A stretch of 64,000 nucleotides of DNA from Spodoptera frugiperda (Eukaryota; Arthropoda; Insecta; Lepidoptera; Noctuidae): assembly GCF_023101765.2 (NCBI RefSeq), contig NC_064224.1, positions 8,946,103 through 9,010,102 of the forward strand, given 5' to 3'. This document shows, piece after piece, positions 1-10,439 of this stretch. The position numbers and the translations under genes were made by a program. Below the pieces are notes generated by a model, which was not told the DNA's origin, ran no database searches, and worked only from the letters and a program-made list of their open reading frames with translations. Each line of letters begins with the position of its first letter. The stretch's first letter is position 1.

Positions 1-563
1 CAAATTGTGGAAAAACAAATTTACTCATTAGTCTTCTTTTACATGAAAATGGTTTAAGATTTCGAAATGTTTATATTTATTCAAAAACCCTGTACCAACC
101 CAAGTACATATTTTTAGAAAAAGTGTTGCAACGAGTATCAGGTATTACGTTTCAGAAATATCAGGAAAATGAAGAAATTCTAAGAGTTCAGGACGCAAAA
201 CCCGACTCTGTGATTATATTTGATGATGTTGCTTGTGAAAATCAAAACAATATGCGTGATTATTTTGCAATGGGAAGACACAAGTATATCGATTGTTTTT
301 ATTTAAATCAAACTTATAGTAAAATTCCTAAACAACTAATAAGAGATAACGCGAACTTAATCATACTTTTTAAACAAGATGAAATTAATTTGAAGCACAT
401 ATACGAAGAACATGTCAACACTGATATGTCATGGGTTCAATTTCGTGAAATGTGTTCAAAAATATGGAACGATCCCTTCAGTTTTGTCGTGATTAATAAA
501 GATTGTTCTAAAAATAAAGGTTGTTATAGAAATAAGTTTGACACTTTCGTAGTTTTTGATTAA
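1..563 (+). CDS. Polinton/Maverick-type packaging ATPase (A32/FtsK-HerA-like), 5' partial
   Basis: The frame is open from base 3 to the stop at 561-563, so the left end is cut by the window and about 186 residues are visible. The first codons read NCGKTNLL, the end of a Walker A (P-loop) motif. About 70 residues later comes a Walker B-like VIIFDDVAC, followed by an MGRHK and LNQTYSKIPKQLIRDNAN stretch that fits the sensor/arginine region of A32-like DNA-packaging ATPases. In Polintons and related adintoviruses this enzyme is thought to pump DNA into a capsid using ATP. No stop or frameshift interrupts the visible part, but I see no other intact element gene beside it except a short ORF. It is probably an integrated, partly decayed copy. 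Family assignment is by motif recognition only; the P-loop glycine-rich start lies outside the window. Confidence 0.85.
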   Translation, partial: NCGKTNLLISLLLHENGLRFRNVYIYSKTLYQPKYIFLEKVLQRVSGITFQKYQENEEILRVQDAKPDSVIIFDDVACENQNNMRDYFAMGRHKYIDCFYLNQTYSKIPKQLIRDNANLIILFKQDEINLKHIYEEHVNTDMSWVQFREMCSKIWNDPFSFVVINKDCSKNKGCYRNKFDTFVVFD

Positions 564-647
564 ATCAATGTTATTTAAATCCGATACCCTACCTTTCTTA
601 ATTATTCTACTTAGAACACTTAATCAAGCACTATCTATTTCATCAAT

Positions 648-833
648 ATGGAAAAATCTTTGAAAAGACAAATCGTTGAAGCGACAGAAGCCGTGAAGAA
701 AAAAGTGCGAAAAATGAAGGATATTGAAATAAATAACAAAGAAGCGCTGGAATCCGTCTTCAAGCCTGTAACAGAACCATTAAACTTAATTGTAAAACTA
801 ATAATTCCTTTTAAAGTTAAGAGAGTGGATTAA
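648..833 (+). CDS. Small lysine-rich ORF next to the Polinton ATPase, possibly truncated
   Basis: A 61-codon ORF starts with ATG 84 bases after the ATPase stop, on the same strand. It is strongly charged (many K, E and R), has a predicted helical amphipathic N-terminal half (MEKSLKRQIVEATEAVKKK) and ends in a hydrophobic LNLIVKLIIPF patch. Its look matches the beginning of the larger uncharacterised proteins that sit near the ATPase in insect Polintons, so it may be the 5' stub of a longer gene whose body is lost. No recognisable Polinton gene follows. That link is from memory of the family and unverified; the function is unknown. Confidence 0.45.
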   Translation: MEKSLKRQIVEATEAVKKKVRKMKDIEINNKEALESVFKPVTEPLNLIVKLIIPFKVKRVD

Positions 834-1235
834 ATTGAAGAAAATAGCTCCGTTTCTTTGCTCTCAAGTGGATAATGAAATAAACTATTACTTTTGGAAG
901 AATTAAGTGTTATACATACATAGAGGTCGAGTCCTGTTTATCGCACTCAATTTTCAAGAGCTCCGTTCGGGCTCGAAACTAGTCGAGCATCCGGTGATGC
1001 ATGTCATTGTACGTATTACCCGTAATGCATATAGTTATTGTTATTGTGCAAATATGCTACATGCTATGTAGGGGCTATTCAAGTCCATTAAAAACATGAT
1101 GTCCTTTAACAAAATGCAGTGTAATGGCGATATAAGTTAAATTTACTAGACTAGGTATAGAGTATAATAAGTTTATAATAACAAGTAAATACAGTCTTAT
1201 ATCGATATTATTTGAATATAGGGTGACTGGTAATT
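834..1235. other. Gene-free stretch after the Polinton fragment
   Basis: No coding frame is convincing here. Around 925-1000 there are short inverted words (for example CTCGAAACTAGTCGAG at 973-988) like those in the palindromic MITE at 15.3 kb. The right boundary of the Polinton copy must lie in or before this stretch, but no terminal inverted repeat is visible. Confidence 0.4.
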
Positions 1236-1300
1236 CATCATTATCATCATCATATCAGCTATAAGTCCACTGCTGAACATAGGCCTCCCCCAACTGGTAA
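1236..1300 (+). repeat. Short LINE-tail-like dispersed repeat (CCACTGCTGAACATAGGCC)
   Basis: The stretch contains ATCATCATCATATCAGC followed by a 'ccactgctgaacataggcctccccc' type core, which recurs in variant form at 36.2, 44.2, 47.0, 50.9 and 62.0 kb. This core is common near the 3' ends of RTE-like LINEs in Lepidoptera (recalled, not searched). Confidence 0.55.
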
Positions 1301-1323
1301 TTAGTCAATAAATTATTTAAATA

Positions 1324-1609
1324 CAGTAGAAACTCTTTATTCGCGGGACATGCGTTCCGTAAATATGCCGCGAATACAGAAACCGTGAATATGGAATGCT
1401 AATTTGTATGGGGTTATAGGGGATACGTTCCTAGATGATGAAATCAAGAAGCAAATAGTAGATAAAAAAAAATGTTTAATTGAACTTTCTGATCATACAG
1501 ATTGCCTGATGATAATATTATTATCATGAATATGGGAATTTTCGCAATTTTTCAATCCGCGAATAGTGAAAACGCGAATGAAGGAAGCGCGAATAAGGAG
1601 CTTCTATTG
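1324..1609. mobile_element. Tigger/pogo-like MITE with TA target duplication
   Basis: The left end CAGTAGAAACTCTTTATTCG and the right end CGCGAATAAGGAGCTTCTATTG are imperfect inverted repeats, and the element is flanked on both sides by TA (1322-1323 and 1610-1611). Start with CAGT, TA duplication and several internal copies of 'cgcgaata' fit the Tigger/pogo branch of Tc1-mariner. At 286 bp it has no transposase frame and is non-autonomous. Confidence 0.75.
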
Positions 1610-1611
1610 TA

Positions 1612-2249
1612 CGTGAATTTATTTCTATCACAATAACAAAGTATGTAAAGTTAAGTAGGTAAAGTTCCAAAGTACGAGTACCTAGTTACTAGTCTTCCGT
1701 CACCCTATATAAAATAAGACATGACACATAAAACATGACAATATTATGCCTTTTAGTTGTAGGCAGAGATAAACATCTTCAGTTATTTTGTAAGTCTACA
1801 TTGGGTTTCAAACCTAAAATTCTTTATTACATTTTTTACCTTATTCCAAATAAATCAAGGTTCAAAATCTATTGCAGAACTAGGTTGGAGTAGCTTGATG
1901 TGTTTGACGTTACTTCTAGAGTCATTTGAATTAAATATAATAAATTTTTGATATAAAAAGTTTAAATTAATTAAAGAAACATTGAATACTTTTGCACAAC
2001 CAAGAATATTACTATTGCAATAAAAAAGTCTACAATACAATCCTACTGAAGTGTAGGAAAGACCTAAGTACAATATAATTTGATATTGCTATCCATATTA
2101 AATGCACACCTTAAAATAGAACTAGAGAACGGGATCTGAACCTATGTTCCTCCTCAGCAGTCGTTCTACTGACCACAAAGCCAAAGAGAGGCACTCCTAT
2201 TATCAATTCTCAATAACGAGTATTCTTTATCTATGTTAGAAAAAAAGTG
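1612..2249. other. Gene-free stretch downstream of beta4GalT7
   Basis: AT-rich sequence with no supported gene and no clear repeat. It may contain the distal 3' UTR of the minus-strand galactosyltransferase gene, but no cleavage signal could be fixed. Confidence 0.4.
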
Positions 2250-2252
2250 TTA

Positions 2253-2640
2253 AGGTAAGCATCCACAGGCCCGCATCGTACGTCTTGTATAGGAACTCAC
2301 AAAAAACAACGTAATCAAGAATTGTATTGTGACCTAATTGAAAAAGAGTACCTATGGAGTTTCTTGCTTGTTCCATAGCAATTTACATTTTAGAACGAGT
2401 AAATAGCTTCACTAGAGGACTGACCGACAGACAGACGTTATTAATATTATTATATTTGCTTTGATGTTCAAAAGTGCCTTCCTGGTCTATTTGAAATAAA
2501 AATAATTGACCTTGACTTTGACTACAACTGCGTCCACTGATCCGCATCGTACGGACCGCATCATCAGCAATGTCTACATGCGATGCGTACTGATGACGTC
2601 ATACGGAATGCGTACGATACGGGCCTATAGATGCTTACCT
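2253..2640. mobile_element. MITE, Harbinger-like (TTA duplication), copy 1
   Basis: Ends AGGTAAGCATCCACAGGCCC and GGGCCTATAGATGCTTACCT are inverted repeats, with TTA on both sides (2250-2252 and 2641-2643). Subterminal CGCATCGTACG words are repeated inside. A related element lies at 41264-41463 in the opposite orientation. A three-base TTA duplication is typical of PIF/Harbinger elements. No transposase is encoded. It sits in or just beyond the 3' UTR of beta4GalT7. Confidence 0.75.
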
Positions 2641-2672
2641 TTAACATTCATTCCTCAGTTCCATTTTTAAAT

Positions 2673-4190
2673 TCAAGTTTTCTTAGCTGCCTTAACAGGT
2701 TCCGGACACTGACACCAAGGAGTTCTGTTTTTATCACAAATGAGTTCCACATTTAAAACTGTGACGTTTAACCCGTCGACCGCCACGGTGTGTGTATTGT
2801 GTAGCTTGTATGACACGTCATGGACGCCGGTCTCACGGTCGCGGCGACGGGTTACCTCGCGCTGGTTGTAGCATTTCCGCATATCACGTTTTCTATACGT
2901 TTTGTCGTGGACATGTCTGAAAATATAAAAAGGGAATTTGTTAAATGTGTATTTAGTAATTAATATAGGGCCTTAGATAAATGATAATAAATATAATACA
3001 TAGATAAAGGATAATAAATATAATACATAGATAAAGGATAATAAATAATGCGTTTTATCTTTGATAAAGATTGAATAAAAACTGAATCATGGTTATATTT
3101 TGATATGCTATAGTATTTATACAGTGACTCATTGAATGTGTGGAATATAATCGAAAATGCAAAATAAATTTTATTTTAAAACATTGACAATTTACATAAT
3201 CACAATCTTAACGGGTTATTGGGGCTTTGGTGTGAAGCCAGAGTAGGAACCGGATGGTTTTTAGTCAGTAAAAGGCTCTTTCACCTTACCGAAGGCGGGA
3301 GAGTGATTTTTAGATAATTTAGTATGTCTTTCAATAGTTATTATAAAATTATCATTTTATGAATTTAAAAACTTGACTATTCATACAAAATCTGATAAAT
3401 AACAATACAAAATTATTATAAGAAGAACTTACCTAAAAGTATTATCTATCCCAGTACTAATATTGCTTGGTCTCATCACAGTCAGTTTTGCATCTTTTAA
3501 TCTCACGTAAAACTCATCATCTTCCAATCCCCACCCCCAGTAGTTATTAGACATCCCATTCACCAACTCATACTGTTCTCTAGTCACTAATAAAATGCCT
3601 CCTATAAAGGTATCATAGTGATATTTAGGATGTGTCTTCGGAGAAGATATGTGCATCGGCCCGGCCGCAGGATAGTCATACTTTAAATTATCATTCAAAG
3701 GCAACAAGTCCACATCATGCATAGCTATGTAGTCATAGTCCTTCTTAGAATAAATAAACCCGACATTTATTAAAGAAGCCCTGTTAAAACGATTGTTGTC
3801 TTTCTGTTGCACTATAAATATGTGAAATGGTATTTTTTGGCGGTTTAAAAAGCTGTACATGTGTGGCACGAATTCTAGAAGTTCTTCAAAGCGATCCCGG
3901 AAAGGCACGAGCACTGCGAGACGTTTTTTCGGCGTTTCTTGAGATGTTATTCGTTGTCGTACTGGGTTAGGTAGGGCCTCTTTTTCTGTGGAAATTTAAG
4001 TATTTTGGAATTAGTTATTGATTAATAATGACTCTTTATATAATATAGAATATATTTATGAGTAAACGTTACCGTATCGAATGGGTAAAGCAGCTAAATA
4101 ACAACCCATTACAAAAGTCAACATCAAACAGATACCAAGACATTTTGAGCCGGACAATCTGTATCCCATAAAGTTAATTCGTCGATTCAT
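2673..4190 (-). CDS. beta4GalT7: Beta-1,4-galactosyltransferase 7 (xylosylprotein 4-beta-galactosyltransferase), 3 exons
   Basis: Type II Golgi enzyme that transfers galactose from UDP-Gal to the xylose of the proteoglycan linker tetrasaccharide. On the minus strand the exons are 4190-4073, 3985-3433 and 2916-2673, joined by GT-AG introns with matching phases, giving 304 residues, close to the family length of about 320. The start ATG at 4190 is followed by a basic RRINF segment and a hydrophobic signal anchor (about residues 17-36, LGICLMLTFVMG). The catalytic domain starts with LAVLVPFRDR (62-71); the metal-binding DVD is at 130-132, in HDVDLLPLN; the acceptor/catalytic WGWGLEDDEF is at 189-198. 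The last exon carries the conserved HVHDK and RKCYNQ stretch. No frameshift is visible and all key motifs are present, so it should be functional. The 516-bp second intron holds a dispersed repeat and a short tandem repeat. Exon joins were made by eye; cDNA would confirm them. Confidence 0.93.
2975..3046. repeat. 27-bp tandem repeat, about 2.7 units
   Basis: The unit 'agataaaggataataaatataatacat' type sequence begins at 2975, 3002 and 3029, with one early mismatch and a truncated last unit. It lies in the second intron of beta4GalT7. Confidence 0.85.
3214..3313 (+). repeat. Dispersed 'GGGGCTCCGG...CCAAGGCGGGAG' repeat, decayed copy
   Basis: It retains GGAACCGGATGGTTTTTAGTC and GAAGGCGGGAGAG, the middle and right part of a roughly 150-bp repeat found in better form at 10.8, 21.6, 37.0, 37.8, 44.7, 46.95 and 62.5 kb. 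No coding frame. Confidence 0.75.
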
Positions 4191-4430
4191 TTATGCTTCC
4201 TGTCTAATATTTACAGGTATATTATAAAAGCACATTATTTTCACGTGGACATTATAATTTAATTAATAAATTGCTCGTTTTTTCAACTCCACTGTTTTTG
4301 TTACTGAAGTAATGACATTGACATTTGACAATGGTACTCACGTCATGTCACTGTCAATAGCGTCATATTGACAATGACGTAATGGTTACGTTCAGAAAAG
4401 AGATGGGAGCCATATGCTTCGTATAGAAAC
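4191..4430 (-). promoter_or_regulatory. Probable beta4GalT7 leader and promoter region, rich in TGACRT half-sites
   Basis: The region directly upstream of the start codon holds a run of CRE/ATF-like half-sites on both strands between about 4312 and 4385 (AATGACATTGACATTTGACA, ACGTCATGTCA, GCGTCATATTGACAATGACG). Position and density suggest the promoter of the minus-strand gene. No TATA box or transcription start can be fixed. Confidence 0.35.
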
Positions 4431-4860
4431 TTGCATGAAGGTTTTTCCTTTTTTTAACTTTAATGTTTATTTCAATAAAATACTATTTACATTTTTGATA
4501 GATAATTTTGCTTACTTTTTATAGGAAGTCATAGCGTAGATAAGATAGCTGATTCCTGTACGTGTTTCATGATTAGTTTTACTTGTTAGAAGCTTGTTAG
4601 TTAGATAGAATAATCACGGTATAACTGATTTGCAGATATTTTGCGATAAATAACATTGATAATAAATGATTTAGTTACCCACGTCACGTTTAAATCAAAT
4701 GAGACTCTATTTCGATCCTATTATGTACTAAAATTGGTCTTAGATACCGTATTAACAGCCCGACGGTAGCTTGCTCAAAATTTGCGCACACGACTTAATT
4801 TTAAATTCTCTGTACAAAGAAAAGTTCTATATTTTTTCTAAATTCTAATTTCAAAAATCT
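4431..4860. other. Gene-free spacer between beta4GalT7 and the LINE
   Basis: AT-rich sequence with no supported coding frame and no recognised repeat. The 5' truncation point of the following LINE lies near its right edge. Confidence 0.4.
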
Positions 4861-4861
4861 C

Positions 4862-6763
4862 TTGTTCTCTTATGATATTCAGTTAAAACATCCGCCAGAT
4901 GTAGGAACCTACACTCACGGTATTTTACTTACTTGTTTGACTTACAGACCTACAATAATAAAAAACAGTTCCAATGTAATTAAAGCGACCTGGAGTATTA
5001 TTAATGGTGAAGCAGGAAGATCTAAAAGGAGAAGTAGTGAATATAATCTGGTAATTGATAATAATGTAATTAAATCAGATGCTGAAGTTGCAGCCGCATT
5101 TGAAAACTTCTTTTCGGACATTCCTGTTTCCACTACCAGGTCCTTGAATTCATCACCCACTGTCGCAGAATCTTTACTAAAAGATAATGTTGTAGCTTGC
5201 CATTCAAGTTTCAATTTTGAACACATAGATTATACAGATATAATTAAAACGTTCCATACTTTGAATAAGAAAAAGACTGCTGACCTGTGGGGTAATTCTG
5301 TGTACATTGCTAGCTCTGTAATAACTATTGTGGCACCTGAATTAGCTTTAATTTTTAATAACTGTATTGATCGTGGTGTGTTTCCTGATCTCATGAAGAA
5401 TAGTAAAATAACTCCGTTATTTAAATCGGGTAGTACTTCTGACCCCACTAACTTTAGACCTATTTCAGTACTACCTACATTCAGTAAAATTTTTGAAAAA
5501 ATTATTCTAAATCAGATGCAAAGATTTTTTAATAGAAATAAATTATTGCATGGTAACCAGTTTGGATTTACAAGGGGTCGTTCAACAACTGATGCCGGTG
5601 TTGAACTTCTTAATCAAGTATATGACGCGTGGGAGGACTCAGGGGACGCATTGGGTGTTTTTTGTGACTTATCCAAGGCGTTCGATTGTGTCCTTCATGA
5701 AACACTGATCAGGAAGCTATCCCATTATGGAGTGCGGGGCAACTCTCTGGACCTACTTATCTCTTACTTGAGTAATAGAATTCAGAGAGTTGAGATTAAC
5801 GGGAAAATTTCTGCCGGGTCTGTTGTTAGGATGGGTGTTCCGCAGGGGTCAATTCTCGGTCCGTTTTTATTTCTTATTTATATTAATGACTTACCTTACC
5901 TTGTAAAGGATAGCCATGGGATAGTACTGTTTGCTGATGATACCTCTTTATTATTTAAACTCAAACGTGGACAATTAGTCAGTGATCATGTAAATAGTGC
6001 TCTCTCAAAAATAGTACGCTGGTTTAGTGCCAATAACTTGCTACTTAATGAAACAAAAACTAAATGCATTAAATTCACAACACCAAATGTTAGGCATGTC
6101 AAAACCAGCGTGCTAATCAAGGGCGGGGAGTTGGACCCTGTAGATTCAGCTATCTTTTTAGGTATAACCCTAGACGCTAAGCTACAGTGGGCCCCACATA
6201 TAGATAAGTTGTCGAAAAGGCTCAGCTCAGCAGCATATGCCGTTAAAAAAATTAGAAATTTAACTGATGTAAATACAGCGCGTCTAGTATACTTTAGTTA
6301 TTTCCATAGTATCATGTCATATGGTATTCTCCTGTCGGGGAATGCTGCTGACATTCAGTCTGTCTTTGTGCTGCAGAAGCGAGCCATTCGATCAATTTAT
6401 AATCTTAGTCCGAGGCATTCTCTCAGGGAACTATTTAAAGAAATTAATATAATGACTGTTGCCTCTCAATATATCTATGAAAATATAGTGTATGCTCATA
6501 AAAACATAAAGTTATTTAAAAAGTACAGTGATATACACAATATCAACACTAGAAATAAAAATAAATATGTTGTTCCTACTACTAGACTTAAGAAAATAAG
6601 CGGTTCGTTTAGATGTCAATGTATACGCTTTTACAATAAAGTTCCCAGCCATATTCAAAGTTTAAACCTAGGTAAATTTAAAAATGTTATTAAAGAAAAA
6701 CTTTGTAGTAAAGCTTTTTATAAAATAAAAGACTACTTGGAGGATAGTCAGGCTTGGGAATGA
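4862..6763 (+). CDS. Reverse transcriptase ORF of a CR1/jockey-group non-LTR retrotransposon, 5'-truncated
   Basis: An uninterrupted frame of about 630 codons. The opening codon is TTG, not ATG, so the frame is open-ended rather than a true start; homology probably begins near 4960 (SNVIKATWSIINGE). RT motifs appear in order: FRPISVLPTFSKIFEKI (about 198), QFGFTRGRST, FCDLSKAFDC with the first catalytic Asp, GVPQGSILGPFLFLIYINDL, and LFADDTSLLF with the catalytic DD (about 361). A thumb region (WFSANNLLLNETKTKCI, FLGITLD) and a C-terminal tail follow. The upstream AP endonuclease domain is missing, so the copy cannot move by itself. That the frame is still fully open suggests a fairly young insertion. 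Confidence 0.92.
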   Translation: MFSYDIQLKHPPDVGTYTHGILLTCLTYRPTIIKNSSNVIKATWSIINGEAGRSKRRSSEYNLVIDNNVIKSDAEVAAAFENFFSDIPVSTTRSLNSSPTVAESLLKDNVVACHSSFNFEHIDYTDIIKTFHTLNKKKTADLWGNSVYIASSVITIVAPELALIFNNCIDRGVFPDLMKNSKITPLFKSGSTSDPTNFRPISVLPTFSKIFEKIILNQMQRFFNRNKLLHGNQFGFTRGRSTTDAGVELLNQVYDAWEDSGDALGVFCDLSKAFDCVLHETLIRKLSHYGVRGNSLDLLISYLSNRIQRVEINGKISAGSVVRMGVPQGSILGPFLFLIYINDLPYLVKDSHGIVLFADDTSLLFKLKRGQLVSDHVNSALSKIVRWFSANNLLLNETKTKCIKFTTPNVRHVKTSVLIKGGELDPVDSAIFLGITLDAKLQWAPHIDKLSKRLSSAAYAVKKIRNLTDVNTARLVYFSYFHSIMSYGILLSGNAADIQSVFVLQKRAIRSIYNLSPRHSLRELFKEINIMTVASQYIYENIVYAHKNIKLFKKYSDIHNINTRNKNKYVVPTTRLKKISGSFRCQCIRFYNKVPSHIQSLNLGKFKNVIKEKLCSKAFYKIKDYLEDSQAWE

Positions 6764-7351
6764 ACTGCTATAATGTCCACACAGGTCTTGCTGACATGTT
6801 TGTAACATATAGTTACATTTTTTATACAATTTGACATAAACTTAATTTGACATTGTTTTATATTTTTTTTCCTTTTATATTTTTATATTTCCTTTTAAAA
6901 TTGTTAGTTTGAGGACCGTGTGAGACTTTTGCTAGTCATTTTATTTTTAGTAAATTATATTCTGACAGTTTGAGCATTTGTGTGGCCTACCCAAATGTTC
7001 TTTTGGTTGGTGTTGTTCGTCGGATCATTCAGCAACAGCCGTCAGCTGAGCTGATTGTAAACTGACACATGCGTGCTGCCATCTGAACAGGTCCGCTCAA
7101 ACTGCTGTGGTTCTTTCCTCAAAAGACCACTACAGAATCAACTTGCACGGTTCTCCGACATCTTTAATTGATTTTGTCTGGACTTTAAAAGAGACTATGA
7201 CCTCTGAGTTTGTTTCGGCATTTCTTCTCAGAGTAGTCGGATAGGAAATGCCGGCCTCATCTAGTTATTTAAGAGATTGACGTGTAAAAGTGTTATTTTA
7301 TATCCTATTTGCAAAATAAATATCATTTATCATTTATCATTTATCATTTAC
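4960..7351 (+). mobile_element. 5'-truncated CR1/jockey-group LINE with TATCATT tandem tail
   Basis: The RT frame is followed by about 560 bases of 3' UTR ending in four head-to-tail copies of a 7-base unit (TATCATT, 7321-7348). A short tandem repeat instead of poly(A) marks the 3' end in CR1/L2/Daphne-type elements. The 5' junction is set only approximately, from where protein similarity begins. Confidence 0.75.
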
Positions 7352-10300
7352 AAGACCGCCACGGGCAATGAATTTTTATATTGTCCTCGCGTTTCCTTAC
7401 TACACACGATAATTTGTATGTACCTGCATTTAATTAAGATATAGGTAGGAAGGTACGTAAACATTATATACTTATTAGATATTTATTTTTAATCAGGGGC
7501 GTAAGGGAGGGGTGAGAGGGAGTGTTCCTCTTTAGTCTAGTGAATGTGTATTGCAACAGCGGCTGCTAAGTAAGAGGGTAGTCTAATCTTGGATCTGACA
7601 CAGTCCTATTGAGATATTTTTAATTTTGGTCAGTGATATGGTAGCTGGAATTGTGCCACGCCCCACTTATATCTATACTGTAGGTAGGATTTTACAGAAT
7701 AGGGGGCAAACGAGCTGACTAATACTTACAGCAATAGACTTACAATATGATTGGTATTAATAGTACCTATGACGCCAAAAAACTGCGACTCCATGATGTC
7801 TGATGATAAAGCAAGACAATGCCATTTTGTCCATACCGGTCAACTACCAATAGCTGTTAGTTCAGAGAATCATATCATTAGTTTTGACTAACATACCTCC
7901 TACCTATACACATTGTAACGTAGTAAGTAGGCATCTACTAGCAATTTAGGTTTCTATTAGGAGGCTCTAAAACCAAATGAGTTTAGAAACAATAGTCAAA
8001 AGAACATCCTTGTACTCAAAAAAATATTACAATAAGTACCCAGTAATAACAATTAGCTCAATATTATTAACGCCCGCCATTTTAAAATGGAAACAATGGT
8101 TAATCACGGCCATATTGTGTCCACCTTCCACAATTAATTTAGTGGGCGCGCAAATAGCGTGCGTAGAGGTCGTTCCGAGACGATTAATTAGCAATTCAAA
8201 CAAATTTAGCTTAATAACAACGTCTAAACTTGGTTTCGATCGCATTTACGTGTAATTAAATGCTTTCCTAACCATAATTTTATGTTTTAGGTCAGTGAGG
8301 GTTTAAAGATGGCGGATATTTTCCCGCGCTATTGTTTATAGTGTGGGGATAGTTGGTGTTGATAATTTTATCGATGTTTTACTAATGAGGCTGTAAAAAA
8401 TATTTTTAATTAGCCAAAGCTCCACTACAATACGAGTTAGGTATATTTAGATAATGCTAATAATTTGCCAAGAGTAGGTACAAAGATTAACTATAATAGG
8501 TACGTGTACATAAGAACTCGTGTAAGTACATAACTCTTTTAGTATTCATGATGATAAATATCTTTATCATCATTGCTTACACTAATATTTTAACATTTTT
8601 ATTTCTATTTCTTTTTTACTCATTCTTTTTTCATTCATTTTTTTTCTTTTTCACAAAGGAAGGAAGATCAATTGTTGAACATGAACAAACCTAATTAATA
8701 CTAAAAATAATAACTTAAAGATACTTAATTAAACTCATAAATAAAAGATAAATGAATTAACATCGCACTGAACAGGATTCATGACTAAACCTCATTAATT
8801 TTCATTTCGGTAAGTAATAAAATTGTTGAAGCTTATCTCATTACAAAAGATAGGTAAATAATTAGACAGAATTATCGTTTCCACAAAGCTGTGATAGGAA
8901 TCCAGTATCTTTTGTAGACTTTTTTTTTAATTACAAATACATACCGACAGAGACCGACCGCCATTTTACGTCGTGTGTACGAATTAACAACAATTAAATA
9001 CGAGCCTCGCTCACGGCACGAAATGTCAACAATAAATATCAATTTAACGCACACTAACAACACAAAGCAACACAATTAATTACCTAAAGTTTTTATAACC
9101 ACCTAATTACATGGTTCGCTCGAACGGCCACGCTCGGGTTGCCAACCACAAAAACTTAAGCTCCCCGAAATTAACTAATAAAAAGGAAATTTGTATTTTT
9201 GTTCATAAAAATGTTGAAATATTACTTAGTTGTACTTTTATATAACGTTTTCCACGAAGTAATTAGTGTCAATTACACAAAGTTTATTATTTATTTACGT
9301 TTTCCGCATCGTTTATCTATCTATAATATCTTTTATTTCATGGTTTTTGTGGATTATCTTATGAAAACGAACAATTCTTTATTAAAACCGGACCTTGTAT
9401 TGGTGTTTAATGAATACTAGCATTCGAAACACCTTCTATTTATTGCTACAAAATTTATAACGAGCCAAACACACCATAAATAATAACTGTCACTTTATTT
9501 AAATATTCCCAACATTGCAGTAAAACTTCCCTCGGCTGAATGAGCCTTGCCCATTGCCGGCGGGCGGCGATTATATAAAAAAACAAATATGCTCCGTTTC
9601 ACCCAGCAATACATCAATGTCCCTAGTTAAAAGATAAGTTTACTAAATACCTACTTTCAACGAGTGAGTTACGTCTTAGTTAAAAGTAATTAAGAATAAG
9701 TAGTAAGAACTGGTACCGTGGCGTTTCTATGTTTATATTTCAAATAATAATTGACTGTTTCGAGCTGGCTGGAGTAATTAACGGACAGAGAACAGGGGAT
9801 TTTGAATGTGTTATTTATATTCAGCCTAGAGGTACGGCTGAACGGGCGTTTTATAATGAGTGCGTCCGTGGCATTGTTTGGTTATCGTATCCGAACGTGA
9901 TCAACGCGTCATAAAAATAAAAAATAAAAAAGTCAACACATTTAAAAAGCCCGCGAAGAAATTAAAAGATGGCGACTGTTAATTATTTTTATTGGTAATT
10001 TTATAGTGTTGATTAAACAGATCCAATTTGTTCTAAGATAGTTAAAGTTGAGAACGGCTTGCGATTTGAATTCGTTATTAATGATCGGAGGCTTTAAGAT
10101 TGCAGATCTAGCAATTAATGTGCTTAATAAATTGTCTCATTTTAATGCTATGTTTGTTCTTTATTAATAGAACTTTCGATCGTAACTTGTTAAAAGGTGG
10201 CTTTAGAGGCTGGCATTTAGAAATACTTACTATACAGTATATACCTAGGTACCTATTTATTTATTTAAGATTGTTTAAGTCATCTAGCGGTATTTCTTCT

Positions 10301-10439
10301 CAGAGTAGGCCGTTAGGAAATTAGGATAAGGTTTTTTTATATAATATTTTTTACGTATAAATGTGTCCTTGGAGCCTATTTTCAAAGATAAATTCATTGT
10401 TTCAAATTATTCTTGATTAATTTAACCTTGTAGTCTACT
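7352..10439. other. Gene-free intergenic region
   Basis: No supported gene. Short overlapping frames at 7977-8255 on both strands and others at 8872-9914 lack any family signature. The stretch contains GCCATTTT or AAGATGGCG words at 8076, 8305, 8960 and 9965, the second followed by TTTCCCGCGC, which may be regulatory. Confidence 0.5.

Noticed and set aside
7977..8255. 92-codon ORF with a shadow ORF on the other strand
   Set aside because: No domain, no splice context, hydrophobic low-complexity content; both strands are equally open, as expected by chance.
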